From NCBI GenBank assembly GCA_002197995.1, contig NGZR01000009.1, positions 744,001-808,000 of the forward strand: DNA of 64,000 nucleotides, read 5' to 3'. Under the pieces are notes generated by a model that searched no databases, had not been told where the DNA came from, and saw only the letters and a list, made by a program, of their open reading frames with translations. This DNA is from Gaeumannomyces sp. JS-464. Lineage: Eukaryota > Ascomycota > Sordariomycetes > Magnaporthales > Magnaporthaceae. Below are positions 24,210 to 34,558 of the stretch, in pieces; within the stretch, counting starts at the first letter, position 1, and every line of letters begins with the position of its first letter. The position numbers were made by a program, and so were the translations under genes.

Positions 24210-27200
24210 AAGTTAATCCTTTTTATAGTTGCTTTTCGCATGCTGCTTAAATATACGAATAAACGGCTGTAATAAGTGGCCCGCCTTTTTTTGCTAACTT
24301 TTTTACAAGTGCTTTCGTTAGTACTTTTTTAGGACTTTTTAGCAATGCTTAAAGTTCGTTGCTTTTTTCCACGTGTTTTCCTCGTAGCCGTACTTTTCCA
24401 CTTAATTAAGTACTTTTTGGGCTTATTTTTTAGCTTATAGTTTAAAAAATTTTCGATTTCGTACTTTTATTTTAAGTCGATTTCTATTAACTCGTCGTTT
24501 TTAAAACCCGGTAGCGCTAGTTCGAATAGGGAAATATAAAAAACCGGGTGGGATTTATAATCGGTGGTAATCGAAATTTATAATTTACTTCCGAAACCTT
24601 TTTTAATATTTTAAAAAGTCCTAGTTTTTTGTGGTTTAACTTATCGTTTAATCGTTTTATTTTAATATTACGTTAAAAAAGATAAACGCTATCCCTTTTT
24701 TTAAAGGTTGGTTTTTCGAATTTTTCTTATTTGCTTAAATGGTTATACGGTGCCGTAGCTTTTTTAGCTTTATTTAAAAGTGCTTATGCAATTTGGTAAG
24801 CTCCGTTATTTGTATTTCCGCTATTAAGGCATGTTTTCCTACCCTAAGTTCTTTATACGCTATAAGCGTAAACCCGTAATTCGCATAAAACGGTGTAATT
24901 TTTATGCTTTTATAAATTAAATTGCTATACGCGAATTAAGCTATAAGGAATAGTTATACCTAATCGTTTTGTTTATAATTAACGTAATAACGTAAATATT
25001 GCTTTTTATGTTTAATTCGTTCGCTTTATTTATCCATTTATTTAAAGTGGTAAGTTATAAATAAAAAGTGTTTTACTTTTAGCCTATTCGTAAACCTTTT
25101 TTAAAATTTGCTTATAAATAGCTTGTTTTTATCCGTAATTAAGCTGTTCGGCGTGCCGTATTTCGCTATTACGTGTTTAATAAAAAACGTACGCTAGCTT
25201 CGTAGCGTTGCTACTTTTTTTATATGGTAAAAATAAGGCATATTTAGTAAGCTTATCCATTATTACTAATACGCTATCGTATTTAACTTTAGTTAACGGT
25301 TTTTTAAATTAAGGAAATTTAATAACAAAGTTTATAATAACTTTTTACTACGTTTCGCTCGGCGTTAGCAACGGTTGTAAAAGCTTATAAAGCTTATGCC
25401 TATTGGCTTTATTTTAGCATAGCTTTCGCAATTTTTTAATACGTTTTATATTTCGGCTCGAGTTTTTACGAACCCGTAATGTTATTATAACCGTTTTTAC
25501 GTTTTGGTTACGCTTTAGTAATTATATGCCAATTGGTTATAAACTTGTTAAATTTTTTTTAAGGTTTAAACTTTTCCCTATTGGACCGTTTTAGCGAATA
25601 TCTTTTATGTTAAAACTAAAAATCCGTTTGGTTTTTCCGTTAAAATTATTTGTATTTCGTTAAGTATTGCAATTTAATAATTCGATCGTTAGCTTAAAGC
25701 GTTCGCTTAGCCGTTTTTCGACCTTTTTCGGTATTTAATCTAAATGTCGTAGTTTTGCAAAAACTCGCTTTAACGGATTTGTCGTTTGTTTAAGTTTTTA
25801 CTTATAGTAAAGTGTGTTAGGTTTTATAATTCGTATATACCATAACCTAATACTTCGCTTTATAAAAGTATAACCGCCATTTTTCAAATGCTTAAATTAT
25901 TACTAAAAGTTTTTTATCGTGAATTTGGTAGTTTAATTTAAATTTATTTAGTTTTTGCGAAAAGAACGCGCAAAAGTGCAACCGTTTTTAATCGTTTCGT
26001 TGTTCGAATTAGCCGCCGATCGCGTAATTCGACGCGTCGGTTTTAACTTCGAAAGGTTTTTTTAGGTTTAAAAGTATTAATATTAGTTTTTTTAATACGG
26101 CATTTCGTAATTACTCGAAAGTTTTTTATTTTTGCTTTTCCTAATAAAATTAGTGGTTATTTTTAGTAAAGTTCGTAAATAGTATAGCGATTTTGCTATA
26201 TTTACGAATAAACCGTTTGTAAAAGTTTAAAAAATTTAAAAACCCTCGCATTTCCATAACGTTTTTAAATATAAGCCACTTTTTAACTTTTTCAATTTTT
26301 TTAAGGTTTATATAAACCTGTCCTAATATAATTACAAACTTTAAAAAAGCGACTTTTTACAAATGCCATTTGCACTTTTTTAATTTAATAAGGAGCTTCG
26401 CATTAAGCAGCTTTTAAAGTACTTTATATACGTGCTGCTTATGCTTTCCTATTATTTCCGAAAAAATTAGGATATCGTCCAAATACGCAAAAACGAAAAC
26501 GTCGAGGTATTCGCATAATATATGGTTAATTATCCTTTAAAACGTAATTAGTGCATTAGTAAACCTAAAGGTTATTATTAAAAATTTATAGCATTTAAAC
26601 TTTATTTTAAAAGCTGTAAACCACTTTTAGCTTTTTTTAATTTGTATTAAGTTATAAGCTTTTCGTAAGTTTAAAACCGTAAAATACTGGGCTTTGCCGA
26701 GCTTATTTCGTAATTTATCGATAAAAAGCAAAAATATCGATTTTTAACGGTAACCTCGTTTAACGGGCGGTAATTAATGCATATTCGCTTCGTCCCGTTT
26801 TTTTTCTTTATAAAATCCCGTATTTTATTAAAAAATCGAAGTGTTTAATATGTCCCTTTTATAAATTTTCCTTTAATTGTTCTTTTAACACCTTTTACTA
26901 CCGAAAGTTAAACTGGTATAGCTTTTAATACTTAAATTATATTCCTAGTTTAAATTTAATTTTAAAATCGAACGGTTTATGTTTAAAAAGTACCGTTTTT
27001 AGGTTTTTTCTAAATAACTTTTCGTATTTATGGTATTTTTTTGGAACATTCGCGAGCCGTTTTTTAATGTTATTTTGGTCGTTTAAGTCGTTTTAATCGC
27101 TTTCCATTTTAAATAGTTGTGTATTTGTTAATGCTAAATGCGGGGGCGGATTGCCAAATTTTATTACCGTTATAACCTTTTTTTATTGCTTTTTATGTTT

Positions 27201-29742
27201 ACAGTTTAAAGTTCGTAATTAGCGAACCGTTTTAATTACTTATAGCGTTTTTTATTAAGCTTAACCGGTAGTTTAATTTATTTTTAAGTTGTTTTTCCTA
27301 AGCTAAAGGATTTCGAAAATAACGTTTTTTTCTTTTATATTTAATTTATCCAATATAATAGTAAAGTTTTCCCCATTCCGAGTGCATTATTAGTTATGTT
27401 TTTTAATCGATTTATCCTTTATTATAAACAATAGGTATTTTTTCGACCGTTTTTAGTTAATACGGTTAATGTTTCCGTTTTATAGGAATTTTATACCGTT
27501 TAACCGTTTATAACGATACGTAATCGTTTTATATTTCGCAATCGATTATCATTTTAACCTTTTTCTTTTAATATTCCATTTGAAATGTTAGTAGGTTATA
27601 CGGTTAAATCGATTTTACTATCGCAAAGGTTTTTATTAATTTCCGTTTCCTATTTCGTGCTTTCCGTTTAAATGGTTTTTTTTTTAATTTTTTAGTAAAA
27701 GGAACGAGTACCGTACGTTCGTTTTTTATTCGGGTTGAACGGGACGTACGTTCGCGCGATCCTTTAATGCTAAGCTTTCGCTTTTTATACAATATGTTTT
27801 TTGCATTTCGCAATTTCGCATTTCTTAAGCGTTTTAATATAGCATCGGGTACCGCTCGCTAAATTTAAAAACTACAATAAATTTACCGATTTGGCTGGTT
27901 TTTACCGTAGTAATTGGAATGCTAAACGGGGTTTAATTTTAAGCTCGCTTTTTAACCTCCGTGGAAAGAAATCGTATTTAAGCTTTAATCGTAAGTGAAT
28001 TTGCACTTTCCGTAAATGCATTTTGCTTAAAAAAGGTATAAATGTTTAAAGTATTTCATACTAACGCTAAAGTGGTTTTTAAGTTTTAACGCAGCCCTTT
28101 TAACTCGTTTGTATTATCGAACTTATAACTAATGTATTTAACTTTTTATTAGATTAAACCACGATAAAGGTTAACCGTCGTTTCCGTCCGTTAGGATAAC
28201 GTAATATAACGGTTTATCGGGTATTTTAAAATCCTAACGTTTTAAAAGCATTTCGAAACGTTTAAGGTGTAAAAACGCGTTAGTTTTTCTAATTTACTTG
28301 GCTTTTACGAATTATAAGTATAAAAGTTACGTTGTTTAATCCTTTTGCTCGTTTTTAAAACTCGGCTGTTTTAAAGTTTTATCTTTTTTAGTTTATTTTA
28401 ACGTCGGTGTTAAAGTTTTCCGATTCCCGGAAGAGGTGTATTTAGCTTAAAAGCTTTTTTCGAACTTTTCCTTTTTTCGAACCTATAGGCTTGAAAATAA
28501 CGCGTTGCTCGTCTTCGTTATCGTATTTAAACTTTATAGTTTTAAGCATATAAACGCTTTAAGGTTTTTAAAGATACCATCCGGTAACCTCCTTATTAAA
28601 TTAATGTATAGCATATAACTTATCGTAGTAATTCGTCCAATTAAACGCCGATTCGGGGTATAATCCTCCTTATATCGAGCTTTTCCGCGTTCGTTAAAAG
28701 TTAGCTACTTACCGGTTATTATTCCGCTAAAAGCAATTTGTTTTAATATAGCCGGTTTAGCCGCATTTAAAACATTTCCCATCTTTTAAGTTTTGCTTTT
28801 ATTTTTTTTATTACTTTTGTTATTAATAAACGGCTCCCGTACTAAAGTTTATAAGGTTTAAATGCGTTCCGTAAATCGTAATAGGTTGCTATTTAGCTTT
28901 TTTTGGTTAGTTTTATTTATTTTATGCCGCATTTTTAAAACCATATCCTTTTTTTTGTTATCGTTTGTACAGTTTATCGGTAATACGAACCGCGTTTTTA
29001 ATATAATTCGTAAAAAATTCGGGGCGATTTGCTTTGCGAGTTTATCTTTTACGTTTTCGCGCAATTCGTTGTAAAAGTGTAATATTAACGTAGCGTTGTT
29101 TTAATCGAGCTTTATATTAATCCGTTAAAAGTTCGCCGCGTATTTAGCTATAAGTCCTCGCTATTTAAAAGCTAACAAATTTTTTTCGGCGACTCGGTTT
29201 TATCGATTATTTCGAACACTTTTTTAACTTTTTTTCCGAAAGTTTCGAAGTTAGCGAAAATAATTTTAATAGCTTTTTAACTGCTTTTATATCTTTTAAA
29301 GTAATTGCTTTAAGTTAGCTAAAACCATTTTTTTTACTTTATCGTTTAGCTTAGTAATAACGTAAGCGACCTTTTATTTTTCGCTTACGAATTGCTATTT
29401 GTAAAACTTAAAATAGCTTTTGCATTTGGTAAAAAGCGTTTTAAGCTTACCGTTTTCCCTTTTGTAAAAATCCGGGGACGGGAATTTGTACGCTCGGATT
29501 GCGATAAGTGCTTTAAAAGATACCAGCTTCGTAATAAATTGCTTTACTTCGGTTTAGCTTTTAGCGATTTCGTTCGCTATAAGTTTAAAAAGGTTAGCTG
29601 TGTTAACGGTTTCGTTAAGGTCGTATTTAACACCGTTAAAGGTAAAAACCGTAGTTTTTTCCTTTTTAAGCTTTTTGCTATTACTTGCTATAACAGCATT
29701 ATCTTTTCTTTTTAACGAGGTATTAAATAGGATTAGTTAAAA
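24210..29742 (-). pseudogene. Gypsy-2 gag-pol relic
   Basis: The minus-strand gag lies at about 28600-29740 with the CCHC knuckle, and pol runs from about 28500 down to 24210. RT is recognisable at 26740-26800 ([14 protein letters not shown]). The whole region aligns with 10332-16057 of Gypsy-1 minus its solo LTR insertion. Numerous C-to-T and G-to-A changes break all frames. Confidence 0.8.
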
Positions 29743-30127
29743 TGTTACAATTAAAGGTTTGCTTTTAAAGTAAGGCACTTCGGAGGTGGAAAGGATAATA
29801 TCGTTATTGCTAGTAAATTGGGAAACACGTAATTTAAAAAAACAATTTAATTACTTGCTTTAGGGGATGCTTAAAAGCTAATTTAGGTTAATTAATGCAA
29901 AAGCCTTAGTTAAGCTATTTAAAACAGTAGGAAATTCTTTCTTTTTTTATAGTAACTTTTTTTATTTTACAACCTTTTTTAAATATGTTAGCTATATTTA
30001 TAGCTAACATATTTTGCGTTTATTACGTGGTGGGTAGTTACGTAACCGGGCGCACGGACGGGTCGTCCTGGCCCCTCCTTTTATCTTAGGTCGCCCCGCA
30101 TCCCTTTTTAAAAACGCGGTTGTAACA
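29743..30127 (-). repeat. Gypsy-2 right LTR with one hairpin unit
   Basis: The 385-bp LTR starts TGTTACAATTAAAGG and ends GGTTGTAACA. It has a single 39-bp hairpin unit (about 29980-30020) against about four in the left LTR, which accounts for the roughly 115-bp length difference. The GC-richer 3' part (from about 30040) is less RIP-damaged than the left LTR. Confidence 0.85.
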
Positions 30128-31145
30128 TTAGCGCTACCTAAGCTTAACACTAAGCTACATGTTGCTATTAAAACGGCTAACAAATTAAACTATAGGGCAA
30201 GCAAAAGCCTATCCAAAGCACACGGAGTTCGGGCCGCATTCCGGCGCTCCTTATTGGTAAGCGGGCAATCGGCAAAAGGGCGAATAAACGCCGGGGCGCT
30301 ATAAGCGCTGCTGTTAGTGGTAGTAAAAGCAGTCGGCCGGCAAAGTGCCAGGAAGGTGCAAAGCCGGGTGTAAGCGGGGGTACCGTTATAATCCACCCTT
30401 AAACCCGGCTAAAAAAAATCGGGGGTTAAAAAGCCTATTCCCAGTTTAAAATACTCCTTATATGTTTATCGCATGTTAACGATACGTTGCGCGGTTTGCC
30501 AATCGTAGGACGATCGAAACCGTGCACGATACGGGTAACAAACAAAACCGTTTAAAATTTTAAAAATTTTGCACGTGCATGCTTATGCAGCAAGCCAAAT
30601 TTGCGCCGTGCGTATCGTGGGTGCGGTCGACCGAAAAGGAGTCGCGTGGGTGGTAGGGATAAAAAGTCCTGAAAATGGCGGGGGACGGCGGCGGCCGGGC
30701 CGGCTATTCGTCCAATGTGTTTTAACTGCTTGCCGGTTTACAGTTTTTTTATGCAATTCGAAATCGTTTCGGCTCGGTGCGCAAGGCGAAAGCGAAAAGG
30801 AAGTCGAAAGGCGGTTAACCTGATAATACGTGGAGGTTAAAATAACGAATGTCGAAAAATGACGCGCGCGAAGCGCGCTTTAAGCAATAAGGTGCAAGCC
30901 TTCCTATTAGCTGGCAATAGGCACCTCGAACCTTTGCCAGCCTACTTTTCTGCTTTTTTGGCCCAGTTGCGTTGCCGACGTCGTTGTTAAAAGGAGTTGG
31001 AAAACGCGGTTTAAACAGGGCCAAATGGCCTGTTAAAACCTATTGTGCATCCGGCTCATTTTGGTGGCCCGCAATACCAAAATGGCCGGGTTTCCTTAGC
31101 GGTTACTAACAGTAGGTCCGACAGGAAGATTTTTTCAGGGGAAGG
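30128..31145 (-). mobile_element. LINE-derived composite B, main part
   Basis: This continues fragment B past Gypsy-2, starting TTAGCGCTACC. It matches 56680-57730 (copy E) to a common 5' limit near GGAAGGTG. Only the first few hundred bases correspond to the LINE 3' UTR seen beside the RNase H end at 36190-36650. The remainder, including a GCGCGCGAAGCGCGC palindrome near 30860, has no coding motif. It is probably a non-autonomous composite mobilised by the LINE. It is lightly RIP-mutated. Confidence 0.7.
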
Positions 31146-31485
31146 TGGTTTGGTGCGTGCAAATAGGACCAGGTAATAATAAATCTTTTTTTTTCCACCT
31201 TTTAAAAAGGAAATTCGCTTGCAAACTGCTGCTAAGGGTTAAAAATTAAACAAATTTATTTATAAAGGTACATTTTTTATTGCAAGGCCTTTTGTGGCGA
31301 TCCTTGCTTATCCAAAAAAACCGTCAGGGGGTTAAAAAACCAAAAAACCAATAGTTTAAAACAGGCCCTTACTTTAGGACAGGCCTTTACCATCGAACAG
31401 CCTTTTAGAAACATCGCTTAGTTGGCCACATTAGCCATGACAATTTCTATTGCTACATCTTAACTAATGGTACACATCCAACAAA
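31146..31485. other. Interval 3' of the enoyl reductase
   Basis: This is AT-rich, RIP-touched sequence with no gene. 31375-31415 resembles the reverse complement of 21395-21440. Composition changes sharply to GC-rich near 31460, the left border of the cluster. Confidence 0.5.
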
Positions 31486-32550
31486 TCAAAGAGCGTAGAT
31501 AAGCTTCTTCCCCGAAATCTTGCTCTCCCGGATGTCCTGCATGCCCCGGAGAATGCCCTCGAGCCCGTCGTTGCGCACCAGCAAATCTGGCGTCCGAATC
31601 AACCCCTTCTCCAGCATCTGGTTGACGAGGACCACCATCTCGCGGCCAAACTTCAGCACCTCCTGGTTCTCGGGCTTGTAGTGGGGCTCGGGCCAACGGA
31701 CCTCGCCCAGGAGGTTCGGGCCGACGACGAAGTCGGCCTTGATGATCTTGCGCGTCTGGGCGATGACCTCGCTGTAGGGCTCGAGGGCGACGTAGCGGCC
31801 GCCGGCGCGGCCGATGGCCTGGTAGCAGAACTGCATGCTGCCCGTGTTGGAGATGCAGTCGACGGCCCAACGCAGGCCGTTCTTGGTCAGGGCCTTGATG
31901 TTGGCGATGGTGTCGTCGGCCTTGTAGTCGAGGACGTGGTCGGGGCCGAAGGAGCGCACGTAGTCGAAGTTGTGCGGGCTGCACGTCGTGACGACCTCGA
32001 AGCCGGCGAGCTTGAGTAGCTGGATGACGCAAACGCCCGTCGACGACGAGCCGCCGAAGACGAAGACCTGGACGGGATTGGGCGACGGCGCAAAGGGCCG
32101 GCCCGGCAGGTCGAGCGTGTGGAACAGGGCCATGCCCGCCGTCAGCCAGCTGATGCCCATGGACGCGCCCTGCTCGAAGGTCCAGTCGTCGGGCAGGCGG
32201 AAAAGGAACGACTCGGAGCTCGCCGTGTACTCGGCAAAAGCGCCCACGGTCGGGTTGTTGGCGTTCATGCCGAAGACGACGGAGCACACGCGGTCGCCGA
32301 CCTGCCAGCCGAAGTGCGTAGCCTCGGGACCCAGCGCCACGACCACGCCGGCAAAGTCGAAGCCCGCCGTCGCCCCCGGTGTCACGTAGTCGCCGACCAG
32401 CTTGGTGTCGACGGGGTTGACGGCCACAGCCTTGACCTTGACGATGACGTTGTCGCCCGTGGCCTGCGGCACCGGCGCGTCCTGCACCAGGCCGATGGTG
32501 TGGTCCGCCGTGCCGACCAAGGCCTTCTGCTGCTGCTGCTGCTGATCCAT
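31486..32550 (-). CDS. Trans-acting enoyl reductase of a PKS-NRPS cluster (LovC/ApdC-type)
   Basis: The single-exon, 354-residue zinc-independent medium-chain dehydrogenase is the usual size for stand-alone enoyl reductases serving fungal PKS whose own ER is absent. These proteins use NADPH to reduce the alpha,beta-double bond of the growing chain. The N-terminal GroES-like half contains VKAVAVNPVDTKL and GFDFAGVVVALG. The Rossmann half has VFVFGGSSSTGVCVIQLL, the NADPH-binding loop, at about residues 162-179. The C-terminus (ILRGMQDIRESKISGKKLIY) is typical. It starts at the ATG after which a CAG run gives six Gln. It lies 4.6 kb left of, and divergent from, the megasynthase. No frame damage is seen. 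Family confidence is high; the partner is inferred from position. Confidence 0.95.
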   Translation of the reverse strand: MDQQQQQQKALVGTADHTIGLVQDAPVPQATGDNVIVKVKAVAVNPVDTKLVGDYVTPGATAGFDFAGVVVALGPEATHFGWQVGDRVCSVVFGMNANNPTVGAFAEYTASSESFLFRLPDDWTFEQGASMGISWLTAGMALFHTLDLPGRPFAPSPNPVQVFVFGGSSSTGVCVIQLLKLAGFEVVTTCSPHNFDYVRSFGPDHVLDYKADDTIANIKALTKNGLRWAVDCISNTGSMQFCYQAIGRAGGRYVALEPYSEVIAQTRKIIKADFVVGPNLLGEVRWPEPHYKPENQEVLKFGREMVVLVNQMLEKGLIRTPDLLVRNDGLEGILRGMQDIRESKISGKKLIYAL

Positions 32551-33650
32551 CTTGCTTGGCGCGGGAGGATAGGGGTGGGTGTGTCTGGTGATGAGGACGG
32601 TGTGGGCTGGACGGCCAGGCCATATGGGATCGGTGCAGATACAGTATTATGTCGTTGGGCGTGTCCGGAGAACTCTCCGCATGTGGATTCGGGGCTCCGT
32701 GGCCTCGTTGACGGATCGTCCTGAGCCGGGGGTTGGAGGGTGGGACCGCTGGGTGGAAAAGGGGGCACGCACCGCAAAACCCCGGCACCGAAAAATACCG
32801 AAGAGCTCCGTGACGCCGCCTGGTTAGCAATAAAACACTAAATCTAGTGGGACATTATGAAGCTCGTCGAGACGGCGAGATCACACATTGGGAGCAAGGA
32901 TGTGTCTGCTCGCCACGGCGCAGTTCCGAATGTAGTCGGCTGTACACCACTCAGGGGTCACAAATGTTATTCCGGTGGGCCCCTCTGATTTCGCCAAAAG
33001 GTATTTAACGATGGCAATAAGTTGGACTGAAAACAAATGTATCCGATCCAGTGGGGCTGAAGTAGCGATACATCAGTTTGGGTACAAACTCTTTGAAAAA
33101 AAGATGTACCGGACCCAATCCTGATTAGGAAATCCCCGGAAAATAACGTTTGTGGTCCCTGAGAGGTGTATAGTGATGGAGAAAACAGCTAGTGAACTGA
33201 GACTCGGTGGGTCCCTCCATAGTGTCATTTCGCGCACCAGAAATAACATCACGAGGAACATTGACTAGTTCATTGCTTGCTATTCTCAGTAATATACGTG
33301 TTTCTACTACTAATAGCATTGGACCAGGGACTAAGCCGGCCTTGGAGCTTAAGGTGGGCCGACAACTGCCTGAGACCAAAGGTAAATCTGGGGATGCGAT
33401 GGGCTAACTCAGTAAGCGTAAGCGACTCTCGTCAAACACGTGCAGACGCACAGCCCTCGCATGTTTCGCACTAGTGACAAAACTCGTACTGGGCGCTGAG
33501 AGAGACACCCTGGAAACTTTCCCCCTCCGCCCCACCGATCAGAAAGTCGATAAACCCCGTACCTGGGGACTGTCCGTTGTGGGTCCCCTTTGAGAGGGGA
33601 GTAAAAAAACAAGATTTGCACAAAAAACTCCGGCCCACAGATCTGCCATA
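32551..33650. promoter_or_regulatory. Intergenic region upstream of the enoyl reductase
   Basis: About 1.1 kb of balanced composition separates the reductase ATG from the MITE. It should hold the reductase promoter. I found no conserved gene on either strand and no clear TATA or regulator site. Open frames at 32119-32827 are antisense shadows of the reductase and its leader. Confidence 0.4.
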
Positions 33651-34482
33651 AGTTAAAGCACCCCCTTTCCGAACCCCCCCCCCCCCCCCCCCCCCCACTT
33701 TCCGCCCCCTAAATCCCATACTAAATCGCAAAAACACACTCTTTTTAATCCGCAATAACAAATCCAAATAAAATCGTAGAAATACGTACATAATATCATT
33801 GCAAAGGCAATTTCTCCGAATCTTTGGGGATACTGAGTTTGTATTTTGGGTAAAGTTTGGAGGCCGGAAATTTGGATTCGAAAATGAAGGTCGAAAATAC
33901 ATATTAACATGCAATAAATGTATAGTTAAATAACGTTTTTAATTTACGTCCGATATTTTCCGGGTATTTTATAAAATACGTTATTTTTAAAGCACTATTT
34001 AATGCAAAAAGCAGTTTTGTATTTATATTTTTATTTATTTAAATAATAATAGTTTTTTATTTTTCCATATAAACGATTTATTAGCAAATAGTATTTTCTT
34101 TTTTATTTAAATAAAAGAAATTAAAAGCCTAAAATGGCCTTTCTATATAAAAAGCCTTTTAAAAATTACGTATTTTACAAAATACCTGGAAAATATCGGC
34201 TGTAAATTGGAAAAGTTATTTAACTATACATTTGCTGCATATTAATTTGTATTTTCGACCCTTATTTTCGAACTTAAATTCCCGGCTTTCACAGCTTTTT
34301 CAAAATAAAAATCTAGAATTTTTAAAATACCGAAAAATTGCCTTTGCAATAATACTATGTATGTATTCCTACGATTTTATTTGGATTTGTTTTGCGGATG
34401 GAAAAGGGTGTGTTTTGGTGGGAAAAGGGGGTCGGAAAGTTGGGGGGGGGGGGGGGGGGGTCGGAAAACAGGGGTCTTGACT
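33651..34482. mobile_element. Palindromic MITE with long C and G runs
   Basis: The 832-bp element is flanked by TA (33649-33650 and 34483-34484). Its arms of about 335 bp are inverted copies. The left outer end reads AGTTAAAGCACCCC and the right, reverse-complemented, AGTCAAGACCCC. Each arm carries a homopolymer, 23 C near 33674-33696 and 19 G near 34442-34460. The centre (about 33990-34140) is AT-rich. There is no coding content. TA duplication suggests mobilisation by a Tc1/mariner/pogo-type transposase (inference). Confidence 0.75.
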
Positions 34483-34558
34483 TAGAAATTAGCCGCGACG
34501 CGTATTTTGATCAGCTTGAATTGCACTCTTTTGCCTGCCAACGCACTCACAAGTAAAA

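Larger units (their letters stand above)
22012..30127 (-). mobile_element. Gypsy-2 LTR retrotransposon, complete but RIP-inactivated
   Basis: The 8116-bp element is bounded by LTRs (TGTATAATT.. and ..GTTGTAACA) and the 5-bp duplication CTAGC/TTAGC, nested in LINE copy B. The minus-strand internal region has gag with a CCHC knuckle near 28690-28790 and a Ty3/Gypsy RT motif (CINYRPLNE) near 26740-26800. Between pol and the left LTR lie a tRNA-like sequence, an opposite-strand coding relic and a TRIM insertion. It is related to Gypsy-1 along pol and gag but has different LTR second halves. Every frame is broken by stops. Confidence 0.9.

Noticed and set aside
31460..32830. A 456-codon minus-strand frame overlapping the enoyl reductase, and plus-strand frames at 31681-32724
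   Set aside because: Low-complexity Arg/Pro/Ala-rich shadows of GC-rich coding sequence; the reductase frame carries the family motifs.
33471..34480. Small ORFs with Gly runs at 33471-33914 and 34232-34480
   Set aside because: They translate the C/G homopolymers and arms of the MITE; mirrored copies show no coding conservation.
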